A DNA stretch of 64,000 nucleotides, taken from positions 123,328 through 187,327 of the forward strand of contig BEXV01000379.1 in NCBI GenBank assembly GCA_003118195.1, in the 5' to 3' direction. Positions 39,885 through 50,710 of this stretch are shown piece after piece. The translations under genes and the position numbers were made by a program. The notes under the pieces were generated by a model that was given only the letters and a program-made list of their open reading frames with translations, did no database searches and had not been told where the DNA came from. Each line of letters starts with the position of its first letter. Positions within the stretch are counted from its first letter, which is position 1. The DNA is from Hemicentrotus pulcherrimus (Eukaryota; Echinodermata; Echinoidea; Camarodonta; Strongylocentrotidae).

Positions 39885-41046
39885 ACCGAATCGGGGAACT
39901 TCAAATGAGAGGGAGGGGGAGGGGGATAAGAACCATGGAAGGTAAAGTGGTGCCCATTATCCGTTCCTCTTACTTTCTCTTGTCTCTTGGTGGCAGCCGC
40001 AGAGTGCATTGCACTTCCGACCAAATCAAGAACATAAGAGAGAGGCTCTGCTCTTTCTTACCTTTATGTCAAGACTTCTTCTTGATTTGCGTAGTCTTGA
40101 TATTAAAACCTCTTTCTTACAAAATTAGAGAAAAAGGGTGAGGGCAAGGACTAAATGAGGGAAGCAGATGATATCTCGATTCATCTCTTCCCCCTCTCTC
40201 CTTCAAGAATACATCTCCAAAGTTCCATAATAGCAACATAATATTACTAAATTGGTACAGTTACATGTAGTTTGTATATAAATTGGCTTTTCCCTCTACC
40301 TGTATTACATTAGTTACCCATTTTTTGGTGTACCCTATCAAATTTCCAAGTAAGATTACAACAAATTAATTTCAAGATTGTATTTAAACAAACTTTATAT
40401 GCTATATCCCTTCTGTTTCTCTGATACAAGATATTGCAAGATATTGCAAATGGTTTATACTTAATTCTTAGCTTATTAATAGCTAGAATGGTTTAAAGTT
40501 AAACTTGTTTAGGTCAAGTCCAGGAGTCAAAAGAGCTAATTGGGGGTCTTTACTTAGCAGACTATCAAATGTCTTGCGCACTATTTTCAAGTATCATAGT
40601 AGCCAGCAGTACCGATTGAAAACTCTCTTTTTTAAAGCTTTTTTCCCTACTTCTTTGCTCTTGGTTTTTATTGTCACGGCTCTCTTTTCTCTCTTTGATT
40701 TGTGACAGAGATAGAAATGCAATATGGGTAACTCAATAGTCAAGACCTTTTCCAATGGAGGCTGGCTCTTCCTTTTAGCATGTTTGAACAGGACTCAACC
40801 CGGGATAAAAGGACAGTGTGAGGATGGTGGAGAGAGGGAAAGTGAGAAGGGGAGAACGAAGGAGAAGAAGATGGAGATGAGGTAATGATAGAGTAAACCA
40901 AAGACAATGCAAAAACCAGAAAGGACTGAACATGATGAGAGAGAATGATGGAGAGAGGGAAAGTAAGGGGAAAAGAAAGGGGAATAAAGCATGATAAAGC
41001 ATAAGAGCAAACTAACTATTAGTTGAATGAAAAAGAAAAAAAATAC
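39885..41046. other. Unannotated sequence
   Basis: A GA-rich patch lies at 39906-39930, and purine-rich sequence from about 40815 leads into the array that starts at 41047. A 66-codon frame at 40505-40705 is unremarkable. Confidence 0.5.
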
Positions 41047-41790
41047 GATGAAAATGAAAAGGAGAGGCTGTGTGACAGAAACGTAGGATATAACATGACT
41101 ATTTATAGAATATTAAACTTTATTTCAAAGTAGTTGAAAAACAAAGTTTATGAAGATGGGAAAATGGAGAGGAAATGTTGAGCGACAGACAAGAGAGGAA
41201 TTACGGAGGCAAAAAACACAATCTATTTAATTAAATATAAATGGCCTTTAGATGAAGATGTGAAAATAGAAAGGAAAGTCTTTGTGACAATTGAAAGGAA
41301 ATGATAAGATGGAGAATAAGAGCATGAATAAAAGCGTGATTCTTTTTCAATAAAACTAATTATTACACAGACTTATCTCAAGATGGGAAACAAATTGTGA
41401 GAGACAAGAAAGGAAATAAGATGGGGCAGAATGGGGGTAGGAAGAGCAACTTTTTAATGATATGAATAATGGGAGATTTAGACAAAGATGGAGAATGGAA
41501 AAGGCCGAGTGTCAGACAAAAGAGGATAAACATAAGATGAAGTAGAATAAGAATCAATTATATTGCAATAATTTTTTTGTTAAAGACTTAAACGAGGAGG
41601 GGAAAATGGAAAGAGCGGACCGGAAGAGAAAAAAATTTGGAAAATTATATGAGGTAGAATTAGATTAAGTTTTATTTTCATGAAATAAAAAGGCTTAGCT
41701 CAAAATGGAAAGCAGAAAATAGTGGCTGTGTGACAGACAAGAAAGAAAATAAGACGTAGAATAAGAGCAAGCCTCATCTTGTAGATAATG
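41047..41790 (+). repeat. Degenerate purine-rich tandem array, ~107-bp unit, about 7 units
   Basis: Seven diverged units begin near 41047, 41155, 41257, 41382, 41487, 41597 and 41702 (steps of 108, 102, 125, 105, 110 and 105). The best-preserved core reads GATGGxAAAATGGAAAGGAAA, then GTGACAGACAAGAGAGG and AATAAGATGGAGAATAAGAGCA, before a T/A-rich spacer. Looser matches extend upstream to about 40840. Divergence between units is high, so this is an old array. Confidence 0.75.
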
Positions 41791-42523
41791 GGGGAGGGGG
41801 TATAGTTCAGTTGCACGATTGGATTGGTAGCCATGCAAACAATCCCAAAGTGAAAAGAAAGAGGGCTTTGAAAGATGAGAAATAAGCAAAGATTTCTAAA
41901 TCGTGGCGTCAGTCCGGCCGGCACGCTCGACACCCTTTGCCTACCTTTGCCGACAAGGAATTCCTCAGAAGAAGAAAAAAATCCCAGAGGAGAGAATTAG
42001 AGAGAAAAGAGTTCTTTTGTATAGAGTTCATGTTCGCTCAGAACCTGGTACAAATTACTCTATTCAAATTTGAAGGTGCTTATCAATAAGGGCTAATCTT
42101 TTAGAACCACACTGTCACTTCAAAAGTCCTAATAATAAATAATAAATTCAATAAAATTGTGGTCTCAATACAAATTCATATGAAAACACAATCTTGTTGT
42201 TATGATCTCTTTTGAAATATAACCCACCTCTCTTCTTAACACAGATTGGGTTTTTATAAGTTCTATTTTGCTTTATCATAATTATATTTTGTCAATAATT
42301 TTGTTATCATGGGGTATGAGTTTCACCATTGAGCTGGTAGCTTCAGTCTCCTTCGGACTACTTTTTAAAAACATATATGTATAGTACTTGTATGCATTCT
42401 AAAATAGTTTCAACTTATTCACCCTGTAAAATCTTCTCAGAGAATATTTATTTGAATATATACAATCTGTTTTCAAAGAGGCTGCTAGTTGGAAATATGG
42501 AAATTATGGAGGAAACTCCTGAG
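41791..42523. other. Unannotated sequence
   Basis: AT-rich sequence with nothing recognised, ending at a GA microsatellite. Confidence 0.5.
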
Positions 42524-42562
42524 GAGAGACAGAGAGAGAAAGAGAGAGAGAGAGAGAGCACA
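42524..42562 (+). repeat. GA microsatellite
   Basis: An AGAGAG tract with few interruptions. Confidence 0.9.
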
Positions 42563-43009
42563 ACAGATGAAAGGATGAAGATGAAGGGATAGAGGAAAAA
42601 GAGTGGGATGAAAAAGAAAATGGCCTGTCTCTGGCAAAGGGCAACGGGAAATTAAAGATGGGGGTTTGATGCTCGAATCATTAGAAAAAAGAAGCAGGTT
42701 TTGGCGCTCAAAGGCAAAATGTGGCTTTGAACCGCAGCATTGTTCAACAACCCAGTGCAGATTAACTTCAATTTAATGCATTTCAATAAACTTGGCATGC
42801 ATTGTGTCAGGGAACCTTGTTTTCGCGGGGGTAAAAATGAGAATGAATTGAATAGGTGGCTGCATCCCCCAAAGGGGGAATTCGCTAACTCCTTGGAGAG
42901 CATAAAAGGAGGAGAGAGATGCATGTAAATGCTAGGACTAGGGGGACACGGGGTCGTCTATGTGCAAGTATGCCGGGGATTAGCGAATGTGCTGATAGGA
43001 ACGAGGATG

Positions 43010-43190
43010 GAGGATGGAGGATTGAGAGGGTGGATGAAAGAGAAAGGGGGAGGATGAGAGGGAGACGGAGAGAGAGAGAGAAAGGGAGAGAAATTAAGAG
43101 AGGTGGGGGTTAGAAAGAGAGAGAAATTAAAGAGATGAAAGAGAAAGAGAGGGAAAGGGAAAGACCGAGAAAAACAAACAAAGAAAGGAA
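43010..43190 (+). repeat. GA-rich low-complexity tract
   Basis: Purine-rich sequence with GGAGGATG and AGAGAGAGA variants. The open frame across its first part (42919-43113) is a by-product of composition. Confidence 0.85.
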
Positions 43191-43871
43191 GAAATAAATA
43201 AATAAAGAAGATGAACTTTTAAAACCGCATCATGAAAGAAGTGAGGGGATGATGAATGGTGTGAGGAAGGGGTCAGGATGGGAGGATGCATGATGACATA
43301 GTTTATGACTATGTCATAGATTTAATAAATCCCATGATATTATGGAATTTAAAAGTAAGACACATTAAAAATGAGATGAAAAGAATCTACTATACCTCTC
43401 TCTTTCTCCTTGCTATCTCTTCGAGACTTTTCTGGCAAGGTTATTACCAGGATCAGCTTACAATTCAAAATCTACTTATCATGTCTAAAAGCATAACAAT
43501 GCAATTAAAACCATAGGTCAACTCCTTGTCACCCAAACAACTTGGAACATCTTTTGCCCTTTACAATTGTAGAACATTCTTTTATAGTCAGATAGGTAAA
43601 GAAATATTGTCCAGGTATATGTGATTGTTCAGGATGAAATAGTACTACAGGAAGGATGCAGTCAACACTACACCATAATGTACACCTCCTTGACTATTAC
43701 ATACCATGCTGAATATGTGAACTATATACTGCCTAATCCAGGGGCGAGGCTGGCTGGCTGGTTGGATGAAGGAAACCTAGAGTTCTCCTGCCTCCACACC
43801 TGGTGAGGGTTTAGAATGTCACAAGCAGGGTGTCTGAGACACATTCCAGCAATACCAAGGACCAGGCGCTC
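43191..43871. other. Unannotated sequence
   Basis: A 9-bp perfect hairpin (ATGACATAG, loop TTTATGA, CTATGTCAT) lies at 43293-43317, within chance expectation. No gene is supported. Confidence 0.5.
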
Positions 43872-44166
43872 CAGGACCCTGTTTCACAAAGACTAATATC
43901 GACTTTAAGTTGGACTTAAATATGGCAGGCCTTTCATGCCACTAGTTCTGCTAACCATTCCAGGCATTGGTTTCTCAAGGGATGTACAAATCGTGGTCAC
44001 AAATCTACAGATTTTCCACTTTTTGATAGTTAATTATTGAAGGAAAAAATATTATCTAAAGATCATAATTGAGAGAGCAATGGTGAGAGCGACCAGTGGC
44101 ATGAACGGCCTGCCATAGTTAAGTCCAACTGAAAGTCGCTCTTATTCTTTGTGAAACACTCCCCTG
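43872..44166. mobile_element. Foldback (long-TIR) element, 295 bp
   Basis: Arms of about 71 bp (43872-43942 and 44096-44166) are inverted repeats with roughly ten mismatches. Each arm, read inward, carries TGTTTCACAAAGA, CGACTTT-AGTTGGACTTAA, ATGGCAGGCC and TTCATGCCAC, and each outer end begins CAGG. The middle of about 150 bp is AT-rich and noncoding. No clear target duplication is visible. This is a typical nonautonomous foldback element, dependent on a transposase encoded elsewhere. Confidence 0.85.
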
Positions 44167-44204
44167 TACAGCACCCCAAGCATCTCACACCAACTCTATG
44201 TTCT

Positions 44205-45130
44205 TCATAACACATTTTCTTTTGCGTATGGGAGGAGTTTCCAAAGAATCCAATGTTCTTTATCTTTCACTATGTTCCCTATTCCCCAAATGAAAACATT
44301 TGTACATTTTTGTAACATTGTTGGTAGTCTGTGATCCAGTCCAAGCACTCATGTAGTAGAAGCACAGCACCTGCATGCTTATACACAATGTTCCTCACAA
44401 TGCTTTCCTGAGCATGGAGGAGTTTTAAAAAAATACCAATGTTCTTTATTTTTCACTTTGTTCCCTTTTCCTTCCACGAAATATTTTTGGTAACATTGTT
44501 ACTAGTCTGTGATCAAGCTGTACAAGTGATCATGCATACAAGGAGATCAAATATTTTTTCTTTCCTATGTTCTCTATTGCTACCAAGAAATATGGGCACA
44601 TTTTTGAGTCCATGTTTTATTTTGTGGTAGTCTGTGATTCAGCAATACTGGAGACGAGGCATCTTGTGGCAACCCCATGTTGCAAGGAGTTCCAATGATC
44701 TTTATCTTTCCCCTTGTTCCTCGTTCGTACCACGACATTATGTGCACTTTTTTGTAACATGGTTTGTAGTCTGTGATTGGGATGCACTACTTCAATTAAA
44801 CTGGCCTATTGCAGGCCGGTCTCTTGAAAGCTTTCAAAAGTATTCCTAAGAAATTAGATGTGTAAAGCTATACAGATCTTTGAATCAGGGACTTGCTATT
44901 CAAGTCCCTGTTTGAATGATATATAAAGTTATCTGGGTCCAAGGGGAGCAGCTTGCACTATACCTGATCGCCCATTTATATGAATGCACACATTTTGTAT
45001 ATTCCTTTATATCTTTCTCAATGTTCTTTGCACCTGCAAAGACATTTTGGTACATTTTTGTAACATGGTTAATAGTCTGTGATTGACTGTGCTACCTCTA
45101 AGTGACCTACTGCAGGCGGGTCGCCTAAAG
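44205..45130 (+). repeat. Irregular tandem array of five diverged units
   Basis: Five units share a pattern: AATGTTCTTTAT-TTTC near the start, a stretch like TACATTTTTGTAACATGGTT, and the marker TAGTCTGTGAT. The marker lies at 44325, 44503, 44628, 44767 and 45073 (steps of 178, 125, 139 and 306). The last two units share a longer 3' part (ACTGCAGGC-GGTC, GAGCTTTCA-AAGT) not obvious in the first three. A perfect 10-bp hairpin (CAGGGACTTG, loop CTATT, CAAGTCCCTG) lies in between at 44886-44910. Confidence 0.75.
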
Positions 45131-46384
45131 AGCTTTCAGAAGTTTTCCTCATCTATTAAACATACAAAGATAAATGGGTCTCCAACCAAGAGGGTTGATT
45201 AATGAAATACACTCTGCATCTAATGATCTTAAAGGTGTAGTGTGAAGGTGAAGGACAAGTAAGGCTACCAATTTGATTTACCATCAAAGTTACTTCTGTC
45301 CAAGTATATGTGCAGTTGATTAACAAGAAGAGACATGTATGTATTGAATGGTGGAATATAATGAGAACAACAAATTTGTATTTCACTAATATCATTTAAG
45401 TAATAAAGGGTATATAGAGACAACTTTGCAATGAAAAGGGAAAAGATGTATTTGATGATGAATTTGACATTTCCTGTTTTACTTTAAAATGCAAATGCTC
45501 ATGTAACTCCAGAACTATCTCTATTCTGATAATACCATGCCTGCCATAGCATTGGATGGAAAGTAGGTGTGACATGAATAATGCCTGACCATATGGAGAC
45601 AGGGGCACTAATTACATACAAATACGGTCAGCTATTTTGCAAATGTTTGCAATCTGCTACCACAAATACTTGTATCATTATCATTTTACAGTAATTTGTC
45701 AATCAACAGTTTGCAACTTTTCAATTAATTGTAATTATTATATATTCATGAAGGACCTTTTGATTTACAAATGGTGACTGACTTATATACTTTCTTTGAA
45801 AACTATTCTCCTTTGATTATATTGTGAAGTTTGGTGTAGATACACATTATAGAGGTTATCAGGGAGTAGGGAGAGATCTGAGACAGAAAGAGAGACTTGC
45901 TCCCAGACTACTCGGAGCTGTTGCTCTTCCAATTTGGAGGTTGGTCGGTTGGCTAGCTAATCTAGGTAGAGCAAGCAGGTGATGGGAGGTGTTGATGGGG
46001 AGAGAAGAGCCGATAACCCAACGGGATATAGATCAGAGATGACAGGGGAAAGATGAGTGGGGTCTCGCCCGTATCTTAGCCTCTTGTCTACTCCTCTCGT
46101 GATGCTATCATTCCTTCTCAGCATCTCGCCCCTGCTGCTGTTTTGCTCCAGCGAGTTGGCTGTCTTGCTCTTTCCATATCTGATTATTTTTAGTTGTTGC
46201 CTTTTTTTTAAATATGAAGATTACTTTCTGTATGTTCAGCATCTGCTGACTTCGGTTTTGTTTTAATCTTGTATGAAGTAATGTTGTATGTGAAGGGTGA
46301 TAAAGCAAGATATTGTTGATGCAGAAATGCAAGCCGTTTAAAAATAACTCTTCTAAAGTCTACACCATAACTAATTCCTCTTAT
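45131..46384. other. Unannotated sequence
   Basis: No gene was recognised. TAGCTAATCTAGGTAGAGCA at 45954-45973 resembles a tRNA A-box, but there is no B-box at a proper distance. Confidence 0.5.
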
Positions 46385-46600
46385 CTCTCTTCTCTCTCTC
46401 TCTCTCTCTGTTCTCTTTCACTTTTCCCTTTCTAATCTGGAAGATGATATTTTTTTTTTTAAAATAATGTTTGCATATTCACCACTACCTATGCAAGTAC
46501 CCAAATTAATCACTTCATTCTTGTTCTTTCTCTCCCCTTTTCTCTGTCTCTTTGTATCTGTCTGTTTCTCTTTCTGTCTCTCTCTTTCTCTCTCATTCCT
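46385..46600 (+). repeat. CT-rich tracts
   Basis: CT microsatellite at about 46385-46410 and a longer T/C-rich stretch at about 46530-46600. The second serves as the polypyrimidine tract in front of the candidate exon at 46621. Confidence 0.85.
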
Positions 46601-46620
46601 TCCTCGGTGCTCTACATCAG

Positions 46621-46786
46621 CCTTCCTTAGAGTCCTCATCTTTTATCCTCAATCTTTCATCACTGAGGATCATCTAACCCCCATCAATCAACACACTGTC
46701 ATCCCGCACAGATCAGTCTCCAATACCTTACCAAGTACCGACCTAAATCTCCATTCTCATTTACACCGCTCACCTGAGATAGAAGG
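46621..46786 (+). CDS. Candidate internal exon, unknown protein
   Basis: A long T/C tract ends TCTACATCAG (AG at 46619-46620), and a donor AGAAGG/GTAAGC follows at 46787. The 166 bases between them are open in one frame (two bases, 54 codons, two bases). That frame encodes a hydrophilic, His/Ser/Pro-containing peptide including SFITEDHLTPINQH and NTLPSTDLNLHSHLHRSPEI. An alternative acceptor is CTTAG at 46630. Because the polypyrimidine tract is itself a microsatellite, the acceptor could be accidental. I recognise no domain. Confidence 0.28.
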
Positions 46787-47117
46787 GTAAGCCTAGACCA
46801 TTAGTTCTAATTCTTGGAGGAGAGTGAAAACAAAGCCAGATGACTTGACCGGTTCCTGATGAGAACATTGTGTAATCCTCAAATCCTATACATCATCCTA
46901 CAATATTATCCTCACATCATCGTGCATATCATCTGTACTCAAATTTACTCTAAACATGATACCACCAGGGAGATGCGACTCCTTGATACCACGGAACTAA
47001 CAATGATACCCTCTCCCTGATCATGTTTTAATTCCACCTTGCTTTCTTAGATCTTAGCGAGCAGTTCTTTCTGTTCACAACTTCTTTCATTGCTCAACGC
47101 TCTGTAAGCTGGGACAG
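46787..47117. other. Unannotated sequence
   Basis: It follows the donor of the candidate exon and would be intronic if that exon is real. Nothing else was recognised. Confidence 0.45.
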
Positions 47118-47295
47118 AACCATCTTGGCTTTTTGAAAATGTATAATTTACCTTTTAATCATAAACATTATATACATATCAAACATAGGTACGGGTATCA
47201 TTTAAGAACCATCTTGGCAGTATGGAAATGTATACTTTAGCTATTAATAAACATTCCTCACATGTCAAAACACAGGTACAGATATCATTTAAGAA
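47118..47295 (+). repeat. Two-copy tandem duplication, 89-bp unit
   Basis: Unit 1 starts AACCATCTTGG at 47118 and unit 2 starts the same way at 47207. Both continue GAAAATGTATA (or GGAAATGTATA), ATAAACATT, CAxAGGTACxGxTATCATTTAAG. The copies differ at a minority of positions and by small indels. Confidence 0.85.
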
Positions 47296-48262
47296 GGTAC
47301 ATCCTTATCATTCCATTGCAAACATCAAATATATGATACAGGTGACATAAGGGTAACAAGTGCATACACATTGGAAATAAAAGCAAAATATTCATATAAA
47401 TAATGTACAGTGTACCTAATATTTCAAATAATTGTCTAATCACCCCCTGATTTTATCATTTCATAATGAATTTAGAGTTCCAAAAGTGAGGGTATAAAAA
47501 AGTAGGTACTAACAGTTTCTCATGAGAGGTTATATGAGCAAATCTAGACAACTGCCACCATGTGTTAATCAAATTTTGTTTTCTATAAAACTTCAAAGAA
47601 CTAACAAATCAATCAAAATATGAAATAATGAAAGCAAACATAAGCGAGGAGCAGGGAAAAAAGAAGAAAGCTTTTGATGGAATGAGAAAGGGGAGGGCGG
47701 CACAATGTGAATTCAAATCATAAAGTCACTGAAGTATCTCCTTTCACCCTGCCCTCTTGATATAAGAATAAAGAAAGTGAGTTCTTGCTGAAGTAGCCCA
47801 ACAATTTCCTGCCCACACTTAAAAGTAATACAGAGGAGAGCTTATCCTTGGTTGAGGTAGGGAAGCATAGGACACAATTTTCTGCAAGAGATAGTTCTGC
47901 AGCAAGATAGTTCTGCAGCAAGATAGCAAGGATGCCGAGAAGTAGGAGAAAAAAGTTTGAAAGTTACAACAACAAAGCAAAATCAAAATCAAAGATTGAA
48001 TATGCTAGGTCTAATAAAATCTCTTTGTTTAAACACATTTTTCAATTTCCTGTCACAGAAACTTGAGGAAGTAGGTAAGCAAGCAATAGATAGAAAATAA
48101 AAAGCAAATACAAAAGATACAAAAAATACTGGCCTTTGAAAAGCCACTCTGATCTAACATAGATTTCATTCTGATGCCAATTGAAATTGATTACTGGTAT
48201 ATGTTGAAATTATGGCTCTACAAGTCAAAACCATCAGAAGACTAAAAACAGGATTGTTACCT
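47296..48262. other. Unannotated sequence with a 16-bp microduplication
   Basis: AGATAGTTCTGCAGCA is repeated twice in tandem, plus a third partial copy, at 47889-47926. No gene is supported. Confidence 0.5.
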
Positions 48263-48638
48263 TTAAAGGTAAAGACCAGTATTGGAAACGCCCCAATTTA
48301 AAAAAAAATGAAATGGAAGCTCTCATTACCAATCATGTGAAAGAATATGTTTTGAATAATACATGATGATAAAAAATTTGCCGGGAAACCGCCTACTAAT
48401 TCATATATTTGGTAAATTGGTTTCTCTCATGGTCTGTGAGAGATACAGGGTAGTCCCATATACATCTTTCTGTGTATAGTGCTTGTAACTTTACGAAGAA
48501 TGGGCCAAATTTCTTATCATTTTGATGATTCCAGAACCTTGCAGATGCTAGATGCTAGATGATCAACCTTTTCTGATCGATCCCACAATGTTTCTTTCAC
48601 AATGCAATCACATGACCATAACTGGTCTTTACCTTTAA
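48263..48638 (-). mobile_element. TIR element (MITE-like), copy C, variant termini
   Basis: This copy has the most perfect ends: TTAAAGGTAAAGACCAGT at 48263-48280 is an exact inverted repeat of 48621-48638. TTAA closes both ends. The right part (about 48450-48620) is clearly homologous to copies A and B (TTTCTTATCATTTTGATGAT, then GATGATCAACCTTTTCTGAT), while the left half is unrelated to them. So this is a second subfamily or a recombinant that shares one half and the TTAA-type boundary but carries its own matched pair of termini. No coding capacity is present. Confidence 0.85.
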
Positions 48639-49569
48639 TTGCTCTTTTAAAGCAGAATACCAGCGACAACTATGGTCAATTAACTGGCTTTGTGGTAATA
48701 TAAATTAGAGTGCTCACCTGAGAAGATGAGTGAAAGGCTTCTCTTGACTGAAAGACGTCTCGTACATACACCTACAGGTAGATAAAAGATGTGCACAAAA
48801 CAAGTTTAAATGTGATTTATAATTGATTCATGAAATTAAAAAATAAAAATTGCCTAACAGACATCAGCTTTGTAAAAATTTTACTTTCAAAATCTAATTG
48901 TAAATCAATTTTGATTATGAAAAAATTTATCGTCATGACTGTTGAGTGCCAGAAGAGCATTAACTATGTGTGTACATGAGTTACTGGCCATTCATGCTAT
49001 TAGAAAATGGTACTTTTCCTTTTCTGTGTACAAAATAAACCCCAACATTAATGAACTTTCAGTTTTAATATGACTACTATGCAATATAGTTTCTTCACTG
49101 ACACATTATATATATAGCATTGAATCAAGCCTTTATAAGCTGGTTATATATTCAGTAAACTAACCAGGTTACAGGTAGTTTTAGTCCTTTTATGTCACTA
49201 TATAAAGGCGGATGTTTTAATGGCACTGATAACAGGATATAAACAGGAAAGTAAAAAAGCTGAACAAAGATTTAGAAACAGCTCTTAGAGAGAATCATAT
49301 CATGATAATAATTCATCCTAAAATGATGATAAATGTTTCCGACTAAGATATAGAATGAATGATAATGAAAACCAATCCCCGCATCATGAAACACAATGGC
49401 TATCGGATGGCACTGCGCATGAACTCGTAAATTTCAAAACATATTTCATACAAGAAACTAAACATGATGTTTATTATATTTTTATGACAGGAAGGTTTGT
49501 AGATAAATCGTTTTTGATGTGCTAAATTCAAGTGAGCTGTAGTATATAGATAAATATTCACTATTTTAA
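48639..49569. other. Unannotated sequence
   Basis: AT-rich. At about 48944-48968 GAGTGCCAGAAGAGCATTAAC resembles one arm of the stem-loop at 54837-54898, without a visible second arm. No gene is supported. Confidence 0.45.
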
Positions 49570-49740
49570 TGTCTGTAAAATGATGCCCGGCTGGAATGCT
49601 CCCCAGGGAGTGGAGAATGTGCATACATTGTGTGCGGGGAAAGCCTGAATCCGATGACCGGGGTAATAATATGTCTGTAAAGAGCTTAGAGACATCATCA
49701 ATGTATTCAGGGCTATATAAAAGCGGATTTTTCTTTCTTT
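49570..49740 (+). mobile_element. 3' tail of a LINE/SINE-type retroelement
   Basis: The stretch CTCCCCAGGGAGTGGAGAAT, then GTAAAGAGCTTAGAGACATC and GGGCTATATAAAAGCGGATT, followed by a TTTCTTTCTTTTT tail, matches a pattern I know from dispersed 3' ends of retroelements in marine invertebrates (a GTAAAGCGCTTTGAGA and GCGCTATATAA type of ending). The 5' part is missing or too diverged to see. The minus-strand frame across it (49400-49786) is not coding. Exact family and 5' limit are uncertain. Confidence 0.55.
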
Positions 49741-50062
49741 TTTTCCTCTCATGATCGTAACAATTTTTCATACCATGGGTAATCACTTTAAAAATTGTCC
49801 ACAGTATTCATACTCAAATTAACCATTCCAGACAGATAAAGACAATGGACTGAATTCTCAGATTATAATGATTACGTATTTATTCAGTAGATTAAGATGT
49901 AATTTCAAGGAATACCTAATGAATTACAAATAAGACTGGAAAATCTTCACACCCATTTGATAGTCAGATAACATTCCACGTTTTCATCCAAGTCTTCTAC
50001 ATAGTGCAGAAATGTGTTACTTTTTTTCAATTTGAATACATAAACATGATATCATCAGATCT

Positions 50063-50115
50063 GAGCCAAAAGGCATTAACTCTGATAAAGTATACAAGTT
50101 GACGCCCTTCTAGCT
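50063..50115. repeat. Decayed stem-loop, family of 54837-54898
   Basis: GAGCCAAAAGGCATTAAC (50063-50080) pairs imperfectly with GTTGACGCCCTTCTAGCT (50098-50115). The right arm keeps ACGCCCTTCT and the left arm is degraded. Layout and sequence match the better-preserved stem-loop at 54837-54898. Confidence 0.6.
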
Positions 50116-50146
50116 ACAGATGATATGAGGTCAAAGTTTTATGCAT

Positions 50147-50710
50147 TAATGTTTAATTTGCAATATGATTGGAAAATCAATGCAATTATTTCTATAATTG
50201 TTGGGAATCTTAAATGGGCAATCAACCAAAATATTCTCAACATATATGAATACAATCTTCACAATACTCTATGTTTAGATACCATGTAATCATTACTGGT
50301 ACTACATTTAGTATAAGTATGCAAGCATGAATTTGATACTAATGTTATTTAATTTGAAAATTGAGTGGGACAATTGATGCAATCATTTCTAAAATTGTTT
50401 GGAATCTTAAAGAGGTACTTAAAAACAATCAACAAAGTATTCCTGACATATAATAATTCAAACTTTGCATGACTGCCCTATGTTTAGATGTCCTATAATC
50501 ATCACTACATTATAGTATAAGTATGAAAACATGAATTCGATACTCCTGCTAATGGAAAATGATGCAAATCATTTAATATGTTTTCTGTAATTGACTGGAA
50601 TCTTACAGAGGTACTTAATAAGCAATCAACAATCTATTCCCAACATATCCGAAAACAATCTGCACAATGCCCTATGTTTAGATAACATGTAATCATTGAA
50701 CTTTAGCTCA
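50147..50710 (+). repeat. Tandem array, ~200-bp unit, three copies
   Basis: Three diverged copies are marked by TATGTTTAGAT at 50270, 50479 and 50673 (steps of 209 and 194). Other shared blocks are AATTGxxTGGAATCTTA, GAGGTACTTAA-AA, CAATCAAC and GTAATCAT. Unit 1 is the most diverged in its middle. No coding capacity. It looks like a small satellite-type array. Confidence 0.8.

Noticed and set aside
45954..45973. TAGCTAATCTAGGTAGAGCA, an A-box-like sequence
   Set aside because: No B-box downstream, so it is likely a chance match.
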